Notes: generated by a model not told the origin, from the letters alone. A DNA stretch of 38,768 nt from Candidatus Kaiserbacteria bacterium RIFCSPLOWO2_01_FULL_45_25 (GCA_001781415.1 MFLT01000008.1:162650-201417), one strand, 5' to 3'; shown: positions 27,387 through 36,700, counted from the first letter of the stretch. Made by a program: numbers and translations.

Positions 27387-27626
27387 GGCACCCGCACTAC
27401 TCCTTCCCGAATCTGGTCCTCGCTCCGAGCAGAGTCGCTGCGGAGGATTCGTCCAGGTGTAGTGTGGGTGCCTTGATTGCGATATGTAACGACGCCCCAC
27501 CACCAGCTTCGGCCACAGCGGGGCCTAGTAGAGTCCCATTCGCAGCGACGATGATTGGAGCGAGGACGGGCGAGACTAGGCCCCGCAGTGGAAGAAGCGT
27601 CTCAAGGGAAGGTGTAGCGTGGGCGC
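27387..27626. repeat. Composite GC-rich inverted-repeat element upstream of ftsK
   Basis: Unit 1 27387-27472 (ggcacccgcactac/gtagtgtgggtgcc), unit 2 27518-27586 (gcggggcctagt/actaggccccgc), third arm 27606-27626. Confidence 0.65.
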
Positions 27627-27723
27627 CACTACTGGGCTCGGAAAAGGTGCGCTTTCCCCACCAAAATAAGAGGGCTTTTGTGCTAGAATTGGGTCATTCA
27701 GTCTAGTTTATTTTGTTAGTTTT

Positions 27724-29931
27724 ATGGCCCGTAAAAAACGTTCAGTAGTTGAGGTAAAGGAGCGTGCTCCGATGTTTGATGATCTCTCGCCCCAGGCGCG
27801 GCAAGCTATTGCTGCGGTCACAGTTGGTGTCATCGGGCTGTTCTTTCTATTCTCCCTACTGGGGTTTGCAGGACGAGCGGGTACATATACTGAGATTGGT
27901 CTAAGCAAGCTCTTTGGGACCGGCGCCTGGCTAGCACCATTGGCCACAGCCTTCTATGTGTTTGTACTCATGAACCCAAAAGACGACGATCATGTGAGTA
28001 CTTCAAAGATGGTCGGGACTTCGATTTTCTTTATCGCACTCCTCGCCGCCCTAGAGCTCTATGCTGATGGACTCGGTGGTTGGACCGGTCTCTCACTTTC
28101 ATACCCACTGGAGTTTCTCTTTGGAGAGATGGTCACTAGTATCTTGCTCGCTGGGTTTGTACTCATCGGCATCTTTCTTATATTTAATACTGGACTCTCA
28201 CTCCCCCGCTTTGGTAAGACTCAGGGTGAGATAGAGGAGTACGACGAAGAGTTAGACATCGAAGCTCTCGAAGCAGAGATAGCAGCAACTGAAGCTGAAA
28301 ACGCAGACGAGGAAGAAGTGGAGGAAGAAGAAGTACCAAAGAAGGGACTGCAGACAGTGGCAGAAAAAGTAGGTGAGAAGCTCGGCATGAATAAGAGTGA
28401 CGACCTCGTGGTCAAAAACTTCAGCGGTCCGTACTTACCTCCTCCCCTCACCCTCTTGAAGAAGGACGCAGGCAAGGCCGTGGCTGGAGACGTGAAGGCC
28501 AACTCACTCACTATCAAACGCACTCTCAAAGAATTCGGTATTAATGTCGAGATGGATGCAGTTGAAAGTGGTCCAGCTATCACCCGCTACTCACTCAAGC
28601 CCGCGCAAGGTGTACGTATCTCCCGCATCGTCGCGCTGCAGCAAGAACTGCAGCTCGCTCTCAAAGCGAGTACTATCCGTATCGAGGCCCCTATCCCAGG
28701 CAAGTCACTCGTGGGTATCGAAGTACCGAACGCCGTCCGTTCAACTGTGGGACTAGCCTCTATCCTCAAGAATCCTGAATACACTGATTCCCCACGTCCA
28801 CTCTTGGTAGCACTTGGTAAGGACGTAGCCGGAGGCGTGCACTTCGCCAACATCGCTCGGATGCCACACGCCCTTATCGCGGGTACGACTGGTTCTGGAA
28901 AGTCTGTGACCATCCACAACATCATCGTGTCTCTCCTCTTCCGTAACTCACCAGAACAGCTCCGCTTTATCTTGGTAGACCCGAAGCGAGTGGAGCTCAC
29001 TCTCTATAACGGCATCCCGCACCTCCTCACCCCAGTTATCACTGAACCAAAGAAGGCATTGCAGTCTCTCTCATGGGCGGTAAAGGAAATGGCCCGTCGT
29101 TATGACATCCTCCAGGCTGAAGGTATCCAAGGACTAGAGCTCTACCACACCAATGTCTATCACCCAGCCAAGAAGGCTTGGGAAGCTAATGGTTCACTAG
29201 AGGAAGAAAAAGATAACCTCCCAGAACCACTACCATATATAGTAATCATCCTCGATGAGCTCAACGACCTCATGCAGGCTTACCCTCGAGAACTCGAGGC
29301 GCTTATCGTCCGTTTGGCTCAAATGTCTCGAGCGGTGGGTATTCACCTCCTCTTGGCGACCCAGCGACCATCGGTAAACGTCATTACTGGTACCATTAAG
29401 GCCAACATTCCAACTCGTATCGCCCTAAACGTCGCTTCACAGATCGACTCTCGTACCATCATCGACCAAATGGGAGCTGAAAAACTCCTCGGCCAAGGAG
29501 ACATGCTTTACCTCTCTTCAGATAGTCCACGCCTCACCCGTATCCAGTCTGCGTACATCTCGGGAGAAGAAATTAAGAAGGTAGTCGCCTACCTCAAGGA
29601 CCAATCAGCAGACATGCTGCATGACGGTATTAACTTTGAGGACACCAAAGAAGGTAGTGCCGCTTCATTTATGGCCTCTATTGGTGGTAGTGACGACGAA
29701 GCTGAAGACGAACTGTTTGATGAAGCCAAGCAAGCAGTGCTCGAAGCCGGCAAGGCTTCTACCTCATACCTCCAGCGTAAGCTGCGTATTGGGTACTCTC
29801 GTGCCGCTCGACTCATCGATATCCTCGAAGAGCAAGGCGTTATTGGTCCGGCTGATGGTGCTCGCCCACGCGAAATCCTAAATGGCGGACAAGGTGATGA
29901 TGAAGAGGAAGAAGAAAATACTCGAATGTAA
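27724..29931 (+). CDS. ftsK: DNA translocase FtsK/SpoIIIE
   Basis: PHALIAGTTGSGKSVTIHNIIVSLL, FILVDPKRVELTLYNGIPHLLTPVITEPKKA, HLLLATQRPSVNVITGTIKANIPTRIAL; C-terminal gamma-like domain. Confidence 0.96.
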   Translation: MARKKRSVVEVKERAPMFDDLSPQARQAIAAVTVGVIGLFFLFSLLGFAGRAGTYTEIGLSKLFGTGAWLAPLATAFYVFVLMNPKDDDHVSTSKMVGTSIFFIALLAALELYADGLGGWTGLSLSYPLEFLFGEMVTSILLAGFVLIGIFLIFNTGLSLPRFGKTQGEIEEYDEELDIEALEAEIAATEAENADEEEVEEEEVPKKGLQTVAEKVGEKLGMNKSDDLVVKNFSGPYLPPPLTLLKKDAGKAVAGDVKANSLTIKRTLKEFGINVEMDAVESGPAITRYSLKPAQGVRISRIVALQQELQLALKASTIRIEAPIPGKSLVGIEVPNAVRSTVGLASILKNPEYTDSPRPLLVALGKDVAGGVHFANIARMPHALIAGTTGSGKSVTIHNIIVSLLFRNSPEQLRFILVDPKRVELTLYNGIPHLLTPVITEPKKALQSLSWAVKEMARRYDILQAEGIQGLELYHTNVYHPAKKAWEANGSLEEEKDNLPEPLPYIVIILDELNDLMQAYPRELEALIVRLAQMSRAVGIHLLLATQRPSVNVITGTIKANIPTRIALNVASQIDSRTIIDQMGAEKLLGQGDMLYLSSDSPRLTRIQSAYISGEEIKKVVAYLKDQSADMLHDGINFEDTKEGSAASFMASIGGSDDEAEDELFDEAKQAVLEAGKASTSYLQRKLRIGYSRAARLIDILEEQGVIGPADGARPREILNGGQGDDEEEEENTRM

Positions 29932-29933
29932 CC

Positions 29934-30323
29934 ATGCTGAAACTACCGACCTCACAAATTGAATTACGAAGCGTCCTCAAGTTCTTGGGGTTGGTTTTGC
30001 TCTTGGGTGCGATTGGGATGTATGTGGCCTTTCAGGCTCGGTTCTTAATCACTGGACCGCAGATTGTGCTTGATTTTGAGCCGGCGACCCAACAAAACGA
30101 ACGGATGATTCGCCTGACGGGTAGTGCGTACAACATCACTCACCTGTGGCTCAATGATCGGCAGATATTTACTGATGAAGAAGGTTACTTCGATGAAGCA
30201 CTCGTCTTGGAAAACGGGTATACTATTACCACGCTGCGGGCTAAGGATAGATACGGGCGAGAAACTCGCGTAGTGCGGTCGTTTGTATACACTCCAGCTT
30301 CAATCATTAAGAGCAATAGTTAG
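29934..30323 (+). CDS. Membrane-anchored hypothetical protein
   Basis: N-terminal TM then IRLTGSAYNITHLWLNDRQIFTDEEGYFDEALVLENGYTITTLRAKDRYGRE (Ig-like appearance). Confidence 0.7.
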   Translation: MLKLPTSQIELRSVLKFLGLVLLLGAIGMYVAFQARFLITGPQIVLDFEPATQQNERMIRLTGSAYNITHLWLNDRQIFTDEEGYFDEALVLENGYTITTLRAKDRYGRETRVVRSFVYTPASIIKSNS

Positions 30324-30335
30324 TTACTTCCACGT

Positions 30336-31289
30336 ATGCAGCCACAAGAAAGCCTAAATACTAACGAAAGAATTTCTGAAACTTCTGGGTTCATACCTAA
30401 GTTTGATGCTTCTGCTCCCTACAATGGCATGTATGCAAACGAAGCTGATTTCAGAGTAGCTGAAGCTGCGTATAAAATTGATACAAATACCATCTCCTTT
30501 GCGGAAGAGAGTCCAACGTACCCCATGGCTACTATGAAAGATGTGACGGCTATGGACGGCGCTATTGAAGTATCAGCTGAGACTATTCCAGATAGTGAAA
30601 CATCAGTTGAACTAGCTGAAGTAACTGAGCAGACTACAGAAACAGACACTTACCTCACCACAGAAGTAGCTTCGCAAGAAACTGACGAAAACGTCATTGA
30701 TGTTGAGGCAAAAGAAGTATTTGTTGACCCAGAGTCAGATAGTGACACTGAAGATATTGCTAAATTAATTGAAGACAATAATGAAATTACTGTTGGGCAA
30801 GAAAAACTAACTTTTACACCAAAATTAAAAGAATTAGCTAAAGGAGTCTTGGCGGCCATTGATCAATTACTAACTCATCCCGAAGCTGAGTTGCCCGAAG
30901 AGGTAGATTGGCGGCCATACATTATGTCTGAGCCAGAGTATGATGACAGCTATGACTACATCCTGCTACAAAAACTACTTAGGGCTCAGTATCGAAGGAG
31001 ACGAAGAATCCATCTGCTAGGTAAATACCCCAACTTAGCAGACATCATCGCAGCAACACCAATGACTCCTCCTCCCCAAACTCCCGAAGGCAATATCAAA
31101 ACTGCCAACGATAACCCAGAGGCAGATAACGGGACAGCAGCAGAACTAACGCCCAAGGAACCGCTTAAAATTGAGATGGACAAACTTAAACTAGAGTACA
31201 GCGATAACACTCCTCCAGCCCTCACCTACGAACCCACCCTGCAACAAAGTCCGGGTCAAGGTGAAGCTCCACGTATTACTCAACAATAA
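30336..31289 (+). CDS. Acidic, low-complexity hypothetical protein
   Basis: ORF between ftsK and recA on the same strand; rich in E/T/S. Confidence 0.65.
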   Translation: MQPQESLNTNERISETSGFIPKFDASAPYNGMYANEADFRVAEAAYKIDTNTISFAEESPTYPMATMKDVTAMDGAIEVSAETIPDSETSVELAEVTEQTTETDTYLTTEVASQETDENVIDVEAKEVFVDPESDSDTEDIAKLIEDNNEITVGQEKLTFTPKLKELAKGVLAAIDQLLTHPEAELPEEVDWRPYIMSEPEYDDSYDYILLQKLLRAQYRRRRRIHLLGKYPNLADIIAATPMTPPPQTPEGNIKTANDNPEADNGTAAELTPKEPLKIEMDKLKLEYSDNTPPALTYEPTLQQSPGQGEAPRITQQ

Positions 31290-31302
31290 ATAACTTTAAA
31301 AT

Positions 31303-32400
31303 ATGGTAAAGAAAAAAGTAGCAAAGGAGAAAAAGACTATAGGTGAAGCTAATACCGACAAGCATGCTGGAGTTGAAAGTATTGCTGAGACTCTGCGCGC
31401 TATCAAGACTAAGTTCGGGGATGATTCCATCATGACTCTCAATGAGAGTAAGCGAGTTGATGTTGATGCTATTTCAACTGGCTCAATCGGACTAGACGAT
31501 GCCCTCGGCATCGGCGGCTTCCCTCGCGGACGTATCATTGAAATCTTTGGACCAGAATCTTCTGGTAAGACTACCCTTTCCCTACACGCTGTGGCGGAGG
31601 CCCAAAAGATGGGCGGCATCTGTGCGTTTATCGATGCTGAACACGCTATGGATCCTGAATACTCACGTAGTATTGGCGTAAAGCTCGATGAACTACTTAT
31701 CTCTCAGCCAGACAACGGCGAGCAAGCGCTTGAAATTGTTGAGTCGCTCGTGCGTTCAGGCAAAATTGACGTAATTGTTATCGACTCCGTCGCTGCCCTT
31801 ACCCCACGTGATGAAATCGAGGGTGAAATGGGTGCGCACCATGTTGGTAAGCAAGCTCGTCTCATGAGTCAGGCTTTGCGTAAGCTCACGGGAATTGTCG
31901 CCAAGAGTAAGACAGTAGTTATCTTCATCAATCAGATTCGTATGCAGGTGGGTGTGATGTTTGGTAACCCAGAGACTACCCCAGGTGGAAAGGCCCTCAA
32001 GTTCTACACTTCAGTTCGTCTAGACATCCGCCGTATTGCCCAGATTAAGAAGGGTGAAGAAGTAGTTGGCGGTCGTCATCGGGTAAAGGTGGTAAAGAAC
32101 AAGGTCGCTTCCCCATTCCGTACTACTGAATTTGACCTTATCTACGGAGAAGGTATTTCACGCCAAGGTGAACTCCTAGCCCTTGGAGAAAAGTACGGAT
32201 ACATCAAGAAGTCTGGCGCTTCATATACCTTTGTTCCACCGGGTGGAGATGAAAGTACTGAAGTAAAGCTCGGTCGTGGCTATGATGCTGCTCGTACGTT
32301 CCTACGCGAGAATCCAAAGGTGGAAAAGGAACTTTTGACCCACATTCGCAAGTCTTTGAAGGAAGATACTAAGAAGTCGACCGGTAGTGACGCTGATTAG
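31303..32400 (+). CDS. recA: Recombinase RecA
   Basis: [75 protein letters not shown]. Confidence 0.97.
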   Translation: MVKKKVAKEKKTIGEANTDKHAGVESIAETLRAIKTKFGDDSIMTLNESKRVDVDAISTGSIGLDDALGIGGFPRGRIIEIFGPESSGKTTLSLHAVAEAQKMGGICAFIDAEHAMDPEYSRSIGVKLDELLISQPDNGEQALEIVESLVRSGKIDVIVIDSVAALTPRDEIEGEMGAHHVGKQARLMSQALRKLTGIVAKSKTVVIFINQIRMQVGVMFGNPETTPGGKALKFYTSVRLDIRRIAQIKKGEEVVGGRHRVKVVKNKVASPFRTTEFDLIYGEGISRQGELLALGEKYGYIKKSGASYTFVPPGGDESTEVKLGRGYDAARTFLRENPKVEKELLTHIRKSLKEDTKKSTGSDAD

Positions 32401-32408
32401 GAAGTAGA

Positions 32409-32454
32409 TACACAAAAAGCGGGGAGGCCTTAAGGCCTCCCCGCTTTTTGTGTA
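32409..32454. terminator. 46-bp perfect palindrome, recA terminator
   Basis: tacacaaaaagcggggaggccttaaggcctccccgctttttgtgta. Confidence 0.9.
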
Positions 32455-32477
32455 GTACTGCATGATAGAATTATTGT

Positions 32478-32867
32478 ATGGAAAAGGATTTCTCAGGTTG
32501 GTCAGACCAAAAAACAAAGATAGACTCAAAGAATCACAAAGCTCCGTTTGTGACAGAGGGAGATATCTGGTGGGCTTCTACAGGTATTAATGTAGGCTCA
32601 GAAATGAACGGAAAAAATGAGTTGTACTCACGTCCGGTTATCATATTAAAGAAACTTGCCCATAATTTTTATTTTGTTATCCCAACAACAACTCAAGAAA
32701 AGGATGGTTCTTGGTATATTTCATTTATTCATAATGGGATCAAAATGACCGCTTGCCTGCATCAAGCCAGATCATTGGACTATAGAAGAATATTAGGTAA
32801 GTTAGGCTCCTTAGATGACAGGGATTATTCTTTGGTAAAGGAAAGCTTTTTAAGTTTGTATAGATAA
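32478..32867 (+). CDS. PemK/MazF-like toxin
   Basis: EGDIWWASTGINVGSEMNGKNELYSRPVIILKKLAHNFYFVIPTTTQ. Confidence 0.7.
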   Translation: MEKDFSGWSDQKTKIDSKNHKAPFVTEGDIWWASTGINVGSEMNGKNELYSRPVIILKKLAHNFYFVIPTTTQEKDGSWYISFIHNGIKMTACLHQARSLDYRRILGKLGSLDDRDYSLVKESFLSLYR

Positions 32868-33011
32868 AATAATCCCCCGCTTACGCGGGGGTCGCGGGAA
32901 AATCCCGAATGTACATTTAGTATATATACTTACCGGAAAAAAACAAGGCAATCCTGTAAACTTCAGTACTTATCGCCACTATAGAAAAATCTGCGGTGCG
33001 CTGTTTAAAAC

Positions 33012-33359
33012 TTATGCAGTCTGCGCTTCAGTATGAAATAAATCACGAAGTTTGCGTAGCGCTCCTGCCGTCATTAGGACGATACTAGCAGTGATAAGTA
33101 CGGTCAAAATTTCTCCGCCGGCCAGAGCCCCAGTGATGGTAGTCCAAACATAGTTTGGTATTCCACCTAGTGGAATTTCAAGTAAATTGTGTGTGATAGC
33201 AGCGACATGAGTTAGTCGACCAAAGAGCGCCACTGCTCCACCGAGAGCAAAACCGTAGAAAAATCCGCCGCGGGTGAGAAGGGACAACACGTAGCTATAC
33301 CAAACACGCATCATAATGCGGCGTTTGATACTGCGTAGATTGTGTTCGATATGTTTCAT
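33012..33359 (-). CDS. Membrane protein encoded next to the sigma factor
   Basis: Likely start MKHIEHNLRSIKRRIMMRVWYSYVLSLLTRGGFFYG. The longer track ORF overlaps the sigma gene. Confidence 0.6.
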   Translation of the reverse strand: MKHIEHNLRSIKRRIMMRVWYSYVLSLLTRGGFFYGFALGGAVALFGRLTHVAAITHNLLEIPLGGIPNYVWTTITGALAGGEILTVLITASIVLMTAGALRKLRDLFHTEAQTA

Positions 33360-33390
33360 ACTATATACAACTGGCCGTTCTGCTTTAAGG

Positions 33391-34020
33391 TTACAACAAG
33401 GCCTCAGCCTCATCCCCTTTACTCTCTCGCCTAAAGGCTTCTTTGGCACGGTGAATGCGGGCTTTGATAGTGCCCACCTTCTCCCCAGTAGTTGAGGCAA
33501 TGTCTTCATGAGACCAACGCTCTAAGTAATGAAGGCGAAGTACGTAGGCGAAGTGCCCAGGCAAACGGACGAGTACGCGCTCGATACCATCGCGTTGCTC
33601 TTCAAAGCCCGAGTGATTGGCTCGCTCGCCCACAAACTGCTCGTACTCTGGTTCAAAAATCATAAACCGCTGCCCTTCTTTAATAAGCTTTTGGTAGCGG
33701 GTAAAGGCGGTGTTCATGAGAATGCGATACGCCCAGGAAGAAAACTGAGCTCCAGATTGTGGGACAAAACTGTCGGCGTGGACGTAGATTTTGGTAAAAG
33801 TATCAAGTACCACCTCTTCAGCATCGCGAGGGTCACGAACAATATTTAGCGCTTTGCGCAAAAAAGCCGCTTGGTAACGTTCCACCAACTTGCCAAAAAG
33901 CCAAGGCTTGAGCTTGGACAGCTGGAGTAGTTCCTCATCTGAAAGCAGAGTCAATTCTGGTTCGCTATTTGTTAGTCCTAACATATATGGTAGTATCTTG
34001 GGGCTTAAATAGTGTAGCAC
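33391..34020 (-). CDS. Sigma-70 family (ECF-like) RNA polymerase sigma factor
   Basis: YQAAFLRKALNIVRDPRDAEEVVLDTFTKIY and LRLHYLERWSHEDIASTTGEKVGTIKARIHRAKEAFRR. Confidence 0.9.
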   Translation of the reverse strand: MLHYLSPKILPYMLGLTNSEPELTLLSDEELLQLSKLKPWLFGKLVERYQAAFLRKALNIVRDPRDAEEVVLDTFTKIYVHADSFVPQSGAQFSSWAYRILMNTAFTRYQKLIKEGQRFMIFEPEYEQFVGERANHSGFEEQRDGIERVLVRLPGHFAYVLRLHYLERWSHEDIASTTGEKVGTIKARIHRAKEAFRRESKGDEAEALL

Positions 34021-34086
34021 TTATTGGTCTGCCGTACAGACCAAGACTAGCCTGCATTCACGATGTAAGCCTAATTTTAAACATAT

Positions 34087-34662
34087 ATGGCAGTCCTCTC
34101 ATACAACGAAATCACACTTAAAAAGGTCATTGTTTTTAATGACGAGCCTTGTATCGTCATCTCTTCACACGTTTTTCGTAAGCAAAAGCGTAAGCCAGTA
34201 AACAACACCAAGCTAAAGAGCTTAGTTTCTGGCCGCCTTATTGAAAACACCTTCCACGTTAACGAAGTAGCTGAAGAAGCTGATCTCGATACCTGGAACA
34301 TCACTTTTGTGTACCGTAAAGGTAACGAGTACGTATTCCATATCACTGGCAAGCCAGCGGAACGGTTTAACCTCTCAGCTGACCTCGTGGGCGACCAAGG
34401 TCAATTCATCAAAGACCGCAGTGAGCTATCTGCTTTAGTCTATAACGACAACATCATTGGTGTAAAGATTCCAATTAAGATTGAACTAAAGGTCACTGAA
34501 ACAGTAGACGCTAGTAAGGGCAACACCTCTGGCAATGCTCTCAAGGAAGCGATTGTTGAGACCGGGGCCAAAGTAATGGTACCGATGTTCATCAATCAAG
34601 GAGACATCATCGCCGTTAACACTGAAGACGGCAACTATTCAGAACGAGTCGAGAAGGCGTAA
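34087..34662 (+). CDS. efp: Elongation factor P
   Basis: TKLKSLVSGRLIENTF, GKPAERFNLSADLVGD, LKVTETVDASKGNTSGNALKEAIVETGAKVMVPMFINQGDIIAVNTEDGNYSERV. Confidence 0.92.
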   Translation: MAVLSYNEITLKKVIVFNDEPCIVISSHVFRKQKRKPVNNTKLKSLVSGRLIENTFHVNEVAEEADLDTWNITFVYRKGNEYVFHITGKPAERFNLSADLVGDQGQFIKDRSELSALVYNDNIIGVKIPIKIELKVTETVDASKGNTSGNALKEAIVETGAKVMVPMFINQGDIIAVNTEDGNYSERVEKA

Positions 34663-34674
34663 ACTCCCCCATCA

Positions 34675-34712
34675 AGAAAAAAGCCGCGTCCCCAAGGGGT
34701 CGCGGTTTTTTG
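34675..34712. terminator. efp terminator
   Basis: gaaaaaagccgcgtccccaaggggtcgcggttttttg. Confidence 0.8.
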
Positions 34713-34726
34713 ATAGCCTGCAGGCA

Positions 34727-35098
34727 TTACATGCAGGTGTTGTGGGTTCCTTCCATCATCTCGACAGATCCCATGAGGAGGACTGCGAAGATGGCCAGAC
34801 CGATGAGTGGTATGGCGGCGAGGAGAAGACTCCACCACACGCCGTCCATCCACCAAACAAAGGTGGCCAGGACTGCATACATGACGAGCGTCGGCCAACC
34901 CAGGAAAAATTTGCTCCAGCTCAGACCCTCATCGTCCGGCTCGACGCCGCCAGAAGGCAGAATCCAGAGCGGCACCACGCCAGCTCCAAGCGAAAACATG
35001 CCACGATGGAGCAGGTCCATGCCGTTTGGTAACGACAAGAACACCAGAATCACAGCGATGGCTGCAATCCGCCACTTCACATACATACTGTACAACAT
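34727..35098 (-). CDS. Small multi-TM membrane protein
   Basis: SD aaggag before ATG; MLYSMYVKWRIAAIAVILVFLSLPNG...WPTLVMYAVLATFVWWMDGVWWSLLLAAIPLIGLAIFAVLLMG. Confidence 0.65.
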   Translation of the reverse strand: MLYSMYVKWRIAAIAVILVFLSLPNGMDLLHRGMFSLGAGVVPLWILPSGGVEPDDEGLSWSKFFLGWPTLVMYAVLATFVWWMDGVWWSLLLAAIPLIGLAIFAVLLMGSVEMMEGTHNTCM

Positions 35099-35181
35099 GT
35101 TTCAGTCTCCTTTTGAAAATATGGGAACACTACTACCAAACTGTATCTTTCCATTTCTCAAGTAGAAATGCAAGTTAATAG

Positions 35182-35219
35182 AAAAGAGCCACGAACCCCT
35201 TGGGGTTCGTGGCTCTTTT
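35182..35219. terminator. Strong hairpin with 2-nt centre, bidirectional terminator-like
   Basis: aaaagagccacgaacccc-tt-ggggttcgtggctctttt. Confidence 0.85.
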
Positions 35220-35236
35220 GCTCTGATGCCACGGCT

Positions 35237-35719
35237 TCACTCGCCGTCGTAATCGCCCATGGCACTGCCCAGAAGTTGGCGCTCGCCTTTTTCCTCAAGG
35301 TACTCAATAATCATGGAGCCGGGAAAGCCCCAGAGGCGCGCCGGCATGGCAAAAAGTAACGCCAAGAGGACCAAGACGTACAAACTGGACGACCACCCAA
35401 ATGAAGCCAGCTTCTCCACGATGTGTTCACCATTCCAGTAGACCAGGAGGCCTGAAAGTATGGTGAGAGGGTGCGTGTAGAGATTCTTCGCGGTGTAGTA
35501 CTGGTCACGGAACTCGAAATAGTCGCTCCTCACCTGCTCGTTCATCGGGAGTGAACTAAACAGATACGGCGAATCAAAAAACGAACAGACAGCGTGACTG
35601 GCCAAGATAGCCAGCACACAGACCGTCCCAGTCGCCAGCGATGGGTCGTATTTGGAGAAGACAATGAAGCCCACTCCAGAGAGAAACAAAGCCAACCGGA
35701 ATTCATACGAATGCATCAT
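35237..35719 (-). CDS. Membrane protein, hypothetical
   Basis: SD-like aaggggtg before ATG; MMHSYEFRLALFLSGVGFIVFSKYDPSLATGTVCVLAILASHAVCSFF. Confidence 0.65.
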   Translation of the reverse strand: MMHSYEFRLALFLSGVGFIVFSKYDPSLATGTVCVLAILASHAVCSFFDSPYLFSSLPMNEQVRSDYFEFRDQYYTAKNLYTHPLTILSGLLVYWNGEHIVEKLASFGWSSSLYVLVLLALLFAMPARLWGFPGSMIIEYLEEKGERQLLGSAMGDYDGE

Positions 35720-35784
35720 TTTGACACCCCTTCTTAGTTGAAAAACAACAAACCAACACTCAGCATGCCACAGCAGCAGACAAA

Positions 35785-35815
35785 AGAAAAGCCGCGACGC
35801 TTGTGGCGTCGCGGC
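35785..35815 (-). terminator. Terminator hairpin
   Basis: aaaagccgcgacgc-ttgtg-gcgtcgcggc. Confidence 0.65.
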
Positions 35816-36072
35816 GGGTTTCGGAAGAAGGCGGAGCTAACTATGGACCAGAACCATGTGCCCAACCGGCGGCGTGGGTGTGCGGCGGCGCAGAACGGCG
35901 CGGTCTGTCACAATTTCCGTCCAGGAAAAACCCGGAGGAAGGTTTGCCAGTACCTGCCAAGGCAGCCACAGCACCCAGGGAAACCAGAAAATAATCATGG
36001 CGCTTCCCAGAAGAACGAGAGATGAACAATATATATCTAACTGACCAAAAAGACAAGAGCGGCCGCAATTAC

Positions 36073-36104
36073 AAAAAAAGCCGCGATGCTGGAAGCATCG
36101 CGGC
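36073..36104 (-). terminator. Terminator hairpin similar to 35785-35815
   Basis: aaaaaaagccgcgatgct-gga-agcatcgcggc. Confidence 0.7.
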
Positions 36105-36114
36105 GGGTGAAGTT

Positions 36115-36206
36115 GCGGACCCTCAATCTCATCTTGGCGGCGGCTGCCTCGTGCTTGTTCCAAAGAGGACACGGGAGCGTTAGCTAGGACTTGAAAGAGG
36201 GTCCGC
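36115..36206 (-). other. 92-bp intergenic hairpin
   Basis: gcggaccctc (36115-36124) and gagggtccgc (36197-36206) are perfect reverse complements. Confidence 0.55.
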
Positions 36207-36272
36207 GAAACATGGGGCTCAAAGGAGCGGCTGGTGACTATAATTCCATTTTTTTATAAAAAATGCAAGTAC

Positions 36273-36309
36273 TAGAAAAGCCGGGCCCCTTTGGGGTCCG
36301 GCTTTTCTA
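36273..36309 (-). terminator. rpsR terminator
   Basis: tagaaaagccgggcccc-ttt-ggggtccggcttttcta. Confidence 0.85.
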
Positions 36310-36320
36310 TTTTTCAGCAA

Positions 36321-36524
36321 TTAGTGCTGGATGTATGGGGTCAAAGCCATAAAGCGTGAACGCTTGATAGCTCGAGCGAAGTCTCGCTGTGCCTTGGCTG
36401 AAAAGCCAGAACGACGGCGACTAAACATACGAGCGTGTGGGTTTACATAAGCACCAAGCTTGTTGATGTCTTTGTAGTCAATGTGCTCGAGAGCATCCTT
36501 CTTGTGTAGGTTGTGTTGTTCCAT
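36321..36524 (-). CDS. rpsR: 30S ribosomal protein S18
   Basis: IDYKDINKLGAYVNPHARMFSRRRSGFSAKAQRDFARAIKRSRFMALTPY. Confidence 0.93.
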   Translation of the reverse strand: MEQHNLHKKDALEHIDYKDINKLGAYVNPHARMFSRRRSGFSAKAQRDFARAIKRSRFMALTPYIQH

Positions 36525-36571
36525 GATGTTTGTTTTGGCTGGTAAAGTTTCAAATTCAAATATTGGTCCAG

Positions 36572-36700
36572 ATTTTAAGATTCTGAGGTGCCCAAGCTAC
36601 GCGGCGCGACTAGCTTTCCGAGGAAGCGGTAGATGACTACCGTGACCGAGGAAAGCGACGTCGCAACAAAGTAGATTGGGTGCATTCAGAATCTTAAAAT
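36572..36700 (-). other. 129-bp hairpin element (family member 2), overlapping the ssb stop codon
   Basis: Arms attttaagattctga/tcagaatcttaaaat (15 bp, perfect). Internal blocks ATCTACTTTGTTGC and TAGTCGCGCCGCGTA shared with 9961-10085. Confidence 0.75.

Noticed and set aside
27335-27706. 123-aa plus-strand ORF upstream of ftsK
   Set aside because: Covers the composite inverted repeat; Arg/Ser/Pro-rich translation with no recognisable domain, most likely non-coding.
35837-36172. Several overlapping small ORFs on both strands (35738-36172)
   Set aside because: Not called as CDS: frames conflict and hairpins overlap them. One minus-strand frame (MIIFWFPWVLWLPWQVLANLPPGFSW...) is membrane-like but start and SD are unclear.
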